The notes beneath the pieces were generated by a model. That model ran no database searches, had not been told where the DNA came from, and saw nothing but the letters and a program-made list of their open reading frames with translations. Of a stretch of 7,275 nucleotides of DNA, positions 4,418 through 7,275 are shown one piece after another. This DNA comes from Deltaproteobacteria bacterium (GTDB lineage Bacteria > Desulfobacterota > Desulfobacteria > Desulfobacterales > JAUVGT01): assembly GCA_030593645.1 (NCBI GenBank), contig JAUVGT010000255.1:1-7275 (forward strand), in the 5' to 3' direction. Positions within the stretch are counted from its first letter, which is position 1. Each line of letters starts with the position of its first letter. A program made the translations under genes and the position numbers.

Positions 4418-6856
4418 TCACTCTTTTGCAAGTACCTGGAATTTTCGGCTCACTTCTTCTCCATTTTCATCTATCAGGGTGATCACATGCTTTCCCGGGG
4501 AAGCGGATACCGGCATTTGATGGATTTCGTTTGTGGCACCGAGATATGTGTTATCCAGATGCCAAAATACGGTTGCGGCATGATCCCGGTGGGCGGCTTT
4601 GAACACCGTTTTTCCGCGATTTCCGTCCAGTTCAATTGGAATATAAATTCTACCGTGCCTTCCGGGATATATGAGGGACAGGGATTTTGTTCTAACGATA
4701 TCCGGTGAATTAAAACAATCAGCTCGATACGTCGGAATGGGACGATAATCTGAATGTTTCTTTTTATAATACCATTCCATGGTTGGCGGCAAAACAAAAA
4801 ATATTACCGGCCTGATATCATAAACCCTTTCACAATCAGCATGTACCTGGTGTGAACAGGTTAGATCGCAATGGATGATTTTACAATATGGGCAGCTGCG
4901 GGACGCGAATCCTGCCTTTGCAGACACAATATCACGGGTTGCAGTACAATTGGGTCCGGTACGAAAACCGCTTTTTGAACATACATTGATCGTCACAAGA
5001 TCAGCTTCGGGACTGTCAAACCATTTTCTGGGGGCATCAAGCAGTCCAAAAAGATCAAACAGAATCGGTGCCGCCGCGGAAAGCCCGGTTAATCCGGCTC
5101 GCCCTTCACCATCTGCATTTCCCACCCAAACGCCCACGACATATTTCGGGGTAATTCCGATGGCCCAGGCATCCCGATGGCCGTAACTGGTCCCGGTCTT
5201 CCAGGCTATTTTTTTTGATGAGGAAAAATTTTTCCATTCGCTATCACCCCCGGGCCGAACCACTTCAAGCATGGCCTCAAATACGAGCCAGCAGGCACCG
5301 GAACTGAAAATCGTACTTTGATTTGTAGAACTGCCTGATAAAGTGTTATCTTTTTTTTGCGAATCCATATAAAGAACCGGCGAAAAAAGAACCGGCTTCT
5401 TGGAGTGGTGATTCACCTGGCGTGCCAGGCCGGCATAAATTGCGGTGATATCCCATAGCGTACATTCCGCACCGCCCAGAATCAGGGTGAGGCCGTAGTC
5501 CTGCGCCGGACGATTAAGTGTATTCATGCCCAGTCTTTTCAAAAGAGAATAAAATCGATCCACACCATAAGAGCGAAGCATTTTTACGGCCGGAACATTC
5601 AGGGATCTTGACAGGGCCATTGAAGCAGGGACAGCGCCCTGGAACATGCGTGTATAATTTTGCGGTGCAAATCCGCCAATACGTGTGGGTATATCAGGCA
5701 CGAGCTCAGACGGAATCAATTCTCCGGAATCAATCATAGCCGCGTAAAGCAAGGGTTTTAAAATACTGCCGGTACTCCTTGGTGATGTGATGATATCCAC
5801 ATGGTTCCCATGATCTGCCTTTGAAAAATCAGGGATATTCCCCACATAAGCCGCAACATTCCCAGTATCCACTTCCATGATCAGGGCGGCAGCATTATGG
5901 ATACCGTTTCCGGCCAGGTATTGATGATGCCGAACGATCGATTCGGTGGCATGCATCTGAATTTCTTTATTCAAGGTTGTCCGGACCCGATAGATGTCAG
6001 GATGATTATTTTTATGGATCGATTTGATTTCCGTGTTCTTTAATTGCTGTAATCTTGCCAGCAGGTGGGGTGCGGTTCTTGGCAGGGGAACCGGTTTGAC
6101 AGGCAGTTTTTCGCTTTTCGCAAGCTTCATGGTCAATGCGTCAATGATACCCTTTTGATGAAGTCTGTCCAAAAGGGTGTTCCGTTTGTTTTCAAGCAGG
6201 TCACGATTCCTGCCGGGATGAACCATCGCGGGATTGTTCGGGAGGACAGCCAGCAGGGTCGTTTCAGCCCATGTCAGCTGTTCCGGGTACTTTCCGAAAT
6301 ACCTCCAGGCGGCAGCTTCGATACCCACGACATTTCCTCCAAATGGGGCATGGGCCGCGAAAAGGGACAATATTTCTTTTTTGCTCATCGAAAGTTCTAA
6401 ACGGACCGCCATGACCATTTCAATTACTTTTTCAATGTATGTCCGTTCACGTCCCTTCCTGGAAAGCCTTATGACCTGCATTGTGATCGTACTGGCTCCG
6501 CTGGCCTTGCGCCCGGATTTAAAATTTTGCCGGATTGCCCTTAAAACAGCGAAGGGATCCACACCCGGATGAGCCATGAAACGCTGGTCCTCGAATGTGA
6601 TCAAGGATTTTACGAATTTGTCCGGAATGTTTTTCAGGGGCGGAAAACGCCACTGTTCATCATGTGCAATGGATGCTCCCAACAGGTTTCCATCCCGGTC
6701 CGTGATAACCATGGAATATGAGGAGTCAAACAGAGGTGAGGGGAGGCAGTGATTAAACAGAACGAGACAAACAACGATAAACACTAATAACAAAAAGAGT
6801 TTACGGAAAAGAATACTTTTCAGAAATGTGTATATTTGAATTTGGGAACGGTTCAT
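4418..6856 (-). CDS. pbpC: penicillin-binding protein 1C (class A, glycosyltransferase/transpeptidase)
   Basis: This 812-residue bifunctional peptidoglycan synthase is anchored in the inner membrane with its catalytic domains in the periplasm. A membrane segment lies at about 18-35. The GT51 glycosyltransferase domain (about 50-215) has EDQRF at 89-93 with catalytic E89, GASTITMQ at 120-127 and the late GT51 motif FGGNVVGIEAAAWRYFGK at 172-189. The transpeptidase domain (about 310-600) has SILK at 364-367 (nucleophile S364), SLN at 418-420 and KTG at 553-555. A cysteine-rich linker (626-675) and a C-terminal PbpC-type domain (about 720-808) follow. That domain and the length point to PbpC rather than PBP1A/1B. 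All catalytic motifs are intact. ATG 6856 gives the expected short cytoplasmic N-terminus, though no clear ribosome-binding site precedes it. The usual neighbour, an alpha-2-macroglobulin gene, is not adjacent on either side within the window. Confidence 0.96.
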   Translation of the reverse strand: MNRSQIQIYTFLKSILFRKLFLLLVFIVVCLVLFNHCLPSPLFDSSYSMVITDRDGNLLGASIAHDEQWRFPPLKNIPDKFVKSLITFEDQRFMAHPGVDPFAVLRAIRQNFKSGRKASGASTITMQVIRLSRKGRERTYIEKVIEMVMAVRLELSMSKKEILSLFAAHAPFGGNVVGIEAAAWRYFGKYPEQLTWAETTLLAVLPNNPAMVHPGRNRDLLENKRNTLLDRLHQKGIIDALTMKLAKSEKLPVKPVPLPRTAPHLLARLQQLKNTEIKSIHKNNHPDIYRVRTTLNKEIQMHATESIVRHHQYLAGNGIHNAAALIMEVDTGNVAAYVGNIPDFSKADHGNHVDIITSPRSTGSILKPLLYAAMIDSGELIPSELVPDIPTRIGGFAPQNYTRMFQGAVPASMALSRSLNVPAVKMLRSYGVDRFYSLLKRLGMNTLNRPAQDYGLTLILGGAECTLWDITAIYAGLARQVNHHSKKPVLFSPVLYMDSQKKDNTLSGSSTNQSTIFSSGACWLVFEAMLEVVRPGGDSEWKNFSSSKKIAWKTGTSYGHRDAWAIGITPKYVVGVWVGNADGEGRAGLTGLSAAAPILFDLFGLLDAPRKWFDSPEADLVTINVCSKSGFRTGPNCTATRDIVSAKAGFASRSCPYCKIIHCDLTCSHQVHADCERVYDIRPVIFFVLPPTMEWYYKKKHSDYRPIPTYRADCFNSPDIVRTKSLSLIYPGRHGRIYIPIELDGNRGKTVFKAAHRDHAATVFWHLDNTYLGATNEIHQMPVSASPGKHVITLIDENGEEVSRKFQVLAKE

Positions 6857-6873
6857 TTATTTTAGCAACTAAC

Positions 6874-6894
6874 ACCTGGTCCTCAGGGCCAGGT
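6874..6894. promoter_or_regulatory. hairpin in the pbpC leader
   Basis: acctggtc (6874-6881) pairs with ggccaggt (6887-6894) through eight pairs, one of them a G-T wobble, around a 5-base loop. It lies 17 bp upstream of the pbpC start codon on the template for its leader. No T-run follows on either strand. A role in pbpC expression is possible but unsupported beyond position. Confidence 0.3.
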
Positions 6895-6973
6895 CAGAGA
6901 TAAACGGCTTTGGCAAGGAGACACCCCCTATAATAAAAAGACGATTGCGATACCGACCCCGAATTCCGATTGT

Positions 6974-7002
6974 TTTGATTCCTCCTCAAAGGGGAAATCA
7001 AA
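6974..7002. repeat. imperfect REP-like palindrome
   Basis: tttgattcc (6974-6982) pairs with ggaaatcaaa (6993-7002) through nine pairs with one bulged base, leaving a short loop. It resembles small intergenic palindromes found in many copies in repeat-rich genomes; no second copy is visible here. Confidence 0.4.
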
Positions 7003-7039
7003 TTACACAACCATTAAAACCAACCCCCTTGCAGGGCAT

Positions 7040-7066
7040 AGCCGAGCCCTTTGGTCCCGGCTTTTT
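7040..7066 (+). terminator. terminator-shaped hairpin with T-run on the + strand
   Basis: agccgagccc (7040-7049) pairs with ggtcccggct (7053-7062) through nine of ten positions (one wobble, one mismatch) around a ttt loop, and runs into TTTTT (7062-7066). This has the shape of an intrinsic terminator read on the + strand. No + strand gene precedes it, because pbpC runs the other way. On the minus strand the stem follows the gene ending at 7167 but is not followed by a T-run. It may belong to a repeat rather than act as a terminator. Confidence 0.4.
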
Positions 7067-7166
7067 GCCTTTGCCCTTCTTTCGTGCTTTCGTGATTGAT
7101 TTTTTGTTCTCTTGCCCGAAGGGTTCCTGTTTTCCTTTGCGCCTGCGGTGAATTGTTCTTTTGTTT

Positions 7167-7275
7167 CTATTCTCCGCTTTCTTCTTCCTTTCCGGGTTCA
7201 TAAGGCCTGGAAACCTTAATCCATTGCCCTTTTTCGCGTGCGTGAATTGTCGCGTCATACATGGCTTCAACATTG
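7167..7275 (-). CDS. C-terminal end of an unidentified protein (partial; possibly Gfo/Idh/MocA oxidoreductase)
   Basis: Only the last 35 codons and stop of a minus-strand gene are present; the rest lies past the window edge. The visible tail contains VEAMYDATIHAREKGQWIKV and then a charged end rich in glutamate. A helix with MY..A...AREKG.W..V near the C-terminus resembles the last helix of Gfo/Idh/MocA-type NAD(P)-dependent sugar oxidoreductases, but 35 residues cannot prove this. Another minus-strand frame is also open here but gives a lysine-rich, low-complexity product running through the repeat spacer, and was judged a shadow. The gene points toward pbpC on the same strand, 310 bp upstream of it, so the two are probably separate transcription units. 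Confidence 0.55.
   Translation of the reverse strand, partial: NVEAMYDATIHAREKGQWIKVSRPYEPGKEEESGE

Larger units (their letters stand above)
6857..7166. other. repeat-rich spacer upstream of pbpC
   Basis: This 310-bp gap between two minus-strand genes holds no convincing gene. It contains a hairpin next to pbpC (6874-6894), an imperfect palindrome (6974-7002) and a terminator-shaped hairpin (7040-7066). From about 7063 onward the + strand is strongly pyrimidine-rich, with short echoes such as tttcgtgctttcgtg. The composition looks like scattered intergenic repeat material, but no second copy is present in the window to prove this. Confidence 0.5.

Noticed and set aside
4875..5186. + strand open frame antisense to pbpC
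   Set aside because: It overlaps intact transpeptidase coding sequence and has no recognisable domain or ribosome-binding site; other + strand frames within pbpC (for example 6065-6400 and 6234-6572) were rejected for the same reason.
6930..6935. TATTAT on the minus strand as a -10 box for pbpC
   Set aside because: The expected -35 position reads ggtcgg, so it is not supported as a promoter.
6998..7273. Minus-strand frame of 91 codons encoding a lysine-rich product
   Set aside because: It is low-complexity, spans the repeat spacer, and overlaps the more protein-like frame ending at 7167.
1..7275. CRISPR array, tRNA, rRNA or known riboswitch
   Set aside because: No regularly spaced direct repeats, cloverleaf-like sequence or recognisable aptamer core was seen on either strand.

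Overview
The window looks like chromosomal DNA of a Gram-negative, moderately AT-rich bacterium. Gene style (a PAS-receiver protein with no output domain, a PbpC-type penicillin-binding protein, an exported lysophospholipase-like hydrolase) and the many small palindromic repeats between genes suggest a sulfate-reducer-like member of the Desulfobacterota (former Deltaproteobacteria). That assignment is inference from style; no taxonomic marker gene is present.

Layout. Positions 1-140 are most of a small palindromic element, cut by the window edge. A DHH-family phosphoesterase gene (311-1192, +) follows. Behind it sit a different palindromic element (1200-1359) and then a full second copy of the first element in inverted orientation (1411-1598). 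That copy is flanked by a 6-bp direct repeat and carries a 37-bp hairpin insertion in its middle. So the DHH gene lies between two inverted copies of one element that are identical over every aligned base. Next, on the + strand, come a 54-residue CxxC/CxxC protein (1779-1943), a PAS-receiver signalling protein (2011-3177) and an exported alpha/beta hydrolase (3359-4399). A class A penicillin-binding protein, pbpC, runs in the opposite direction (4418-6856, -). Its stop codon is 18 bp from the hydrolase stop. Upstream of pbpC is a 310-bp repeat-like, hairpin-rich spacer. The minus-strand 3' end of another gene (7167-7275) closes the window.

How the genes may work together. The small cysteine protein and the PAS-receiver protein are 67 bp apart on one strand and could be co-transcribed, with a candidate promoter and palindrome upstream. 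The hydrolase and PbpC both act outside the cytoplasmic membrane (lipid ester and peptidoglycan chemistry), but they are convergent, so no shared operon is implied. The DHH enzyme is probably cytoplasmic (nucleotide or polyphosphate hydrolysis) and is isolated between repeats.

No CRISPR array, tRNA, rRNA, phage gene or transposase gene was seen. The most unusual content is the set of non-coding mobile elements. The two families share terminal and internal sequence boxes but have different palindromic cores.
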